From contig NZ_BNED01000005.1 in the NCBI RefSeq assembly GCF_016755875.1, positions 6,152,001-6,216,000 on the forward strand: a stretch of 64,000 bases of DNA, read 5' to 3'. Below, piece after piece: positions 63,505 through 64,000 of this stretch (its first letter is position 1; every line of letters starts with the position of its first letter). The position numbers and the translations under genes are program-made. The notes beneath the pieces are model-generated. The model made no database searches. It saw nothing but the letters and a program-made list of their open reading frames with translations, and was not told the origin of the DNA. Origin of the DNA: Streptomyces spororaveus (GTDB taxonomy: Bacteria; Actinomycetota; Actinomycetes; Streptomycetales; Streptomycetaceae).

Positions 63505-64000
63505 ATGGACATTGCTTACATCCCCAGTCCGTCGACCGGCGTGATCCATCTCGGACCGATCCCGCTCCGCGGCTACGCGTTCTGCATCATCATCGGCGTC
63601 TTCGTCGCCGTCTGGCTCGGCAACAAGCGGTGGATCGCGCGCGGCGGAAAGCCGGGCACGGTCGCGGACATCGCCGTGTGGGCCGTGCCCTTCGGCCTGG
63701 TCGGTGGTCGCCTCTACCACGTGATCACCGACTACCAGCTCTACTTCGGCGAGGGCCGGGACTGGGTCGACGCCTTCAAGATCTGGGAGGGCGGACTCGG
63801 CATCTGGGGCGCCATCGCGCTCGGCGCGGTGGGTGCCTGGATCGGCTGCCGCCTGCGCGGGATCCCGCTGCCGGCCTGGGCGGACGCCCTGGCCCCGGGT
63901 ATCGCGCTGGCCCAGGCCTGCGGGCGCTGGGGCAACTGGTTCAACCAGGAGCTGTACGGCCGGGCCACCGATCTGCCGTGGGCGGTGGAGATCACCGCGG
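63505..64000 (+). CDS. lgt: Prolipoprotein diacylglyceryl transferase (partial, runs off the right edge)
   Basis: About 165 N-terminal residues are visible. It begins MDIAYIPSPSTGVIHLGPIPLRGYAFCIIIG from the ATG at 63505; an ATG three codons earlier (63496) is in frame. TAGCGT at 63489-63494 would start transcription between the two, so the second is preferred. Membrane helices and the conserved GLVGGRLYHVITD and ACGRWGNWFNQELYG motifs are present. It attaches diacylglycerol to the lipobox cysteine, the step before LspA. Confidence 0.95.
   Translation, partial: MDIAYIPSPSTGVIHLGPIPLRGYAFCIIIGVFVAVWLGNKRWIARGGKPGTVADIAVWAVPFGLVGGRLYHVITDYQLYFGEGRDWVDAFKIWEGGLGIWGAIALGAVGAWIGCRLRGIPLPAWADALAPGIALAQACGRWGNWFNQELYGRATDLPWAVEITA

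Overview
The window is a stretch of actinobacterial chromosome, almost certainly from Streptomyces or a very close relative. GC content is very high, third codon positions are strongly G/C, GTG starts are common, and stop/start overlaps (GTGA, ATGA) are frequent. Gene order, from MoxR and the dcw cluster through ileS, lspA, dnaE, the his genes and trpCMBA to lgt, matches the conserved core of Streptomyces chromosomes as I know it. I see no phage, transposase, integrase, CRISPR array, rRNA, tRNA or biosynthetic gene cluster.

Layout. (1) 1-1378: two reverse-strand genes, a MoxR AAA+ ATPase cut by the window edge and a small beta-carbonic anhydrase. (2) 1554-20109: the division and cell wall (dcw) cluster. 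It runs rsmH-ftsL-(35-codon ORF)-ftsI-murE-murF-mraY-murD-ftsW-murG-ftsQ. A 279-base promoter and hairpin region then leads into ftsZ-pgeF-yggS-sepF-yggT-divIVA, which ends in a 20-bp terminator. (3) 20275-23421 reverse: ileS, preceded by a T-box leader in which the base pairing that hides the ribosome site can be read directly. (4) 24022-28604: a Lys/Ala-rich DksA/TraR protein, lspA, an RluD-type pseudouridine synthase, a GNAT protein and a Na+/H+ antiporter. (5) 28601-36521: accessory but chromosomal genes. These are an SRPBCC-like gene and a TetR gene sharing a perfect 26-bp palindrome, a dienelactone-hydrolase-like enzyme, a secreted M43 metalloprotease, a PhoD phosphatase with a Tat-type signal, a DsbA-like thiol protein with a membrane partner, and a DUF2252 protein. 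(6) 36695-48249: dnaE, a 53-residue gene, an NYN-domain protein, an ABC-2 transporter pair, a DUF2567-like protein, an orphan ATP synthase b-like subunit, YbaK, a LON-domain protein and a repeat-rich membrane protein. (7) 48376-57209: hisD-C-B-(small membrane protein)-hisH-priA-RidA-hisF, then a 400-base palindrome, then a reverse-strand TIGR03085 gene, hisI and trpE. (8) 57233-64000: TIGR02234, HGxxPAAW and DUF2752 genes, trpC-trpM-trpB-trpA, a second DsbA-like protein and the start of lgt.

How the genes work together. MurC-to-MurG-type steps, MraY, FtsW and FtsI supply septal peptidoglycan. FtsZ, SepF, FtsQ, FtsL and DivIVA place and build the septum or the growing tip. HisA is of the PriA type; no trpF is present, so PriA probably serves both histidine and tryptophan synthesis, which fits the his and trp genes lying side by side. 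hisE, hisG, trpD and trpG are not in the window.

Most of the window is well-known core genome. The least explained structures are the nested inverted repeat after hisF (54135-54598), the Rid-family protein inside the his operon that lacks the catalytic arginine, the orphan ATP synthase b-like subunit, several very small genes, and a recurring -10-like box 6-8 bases before start codons that suggests many leaderless mRNAs. All functional calls are by reading sequence motifs; no database search was run.
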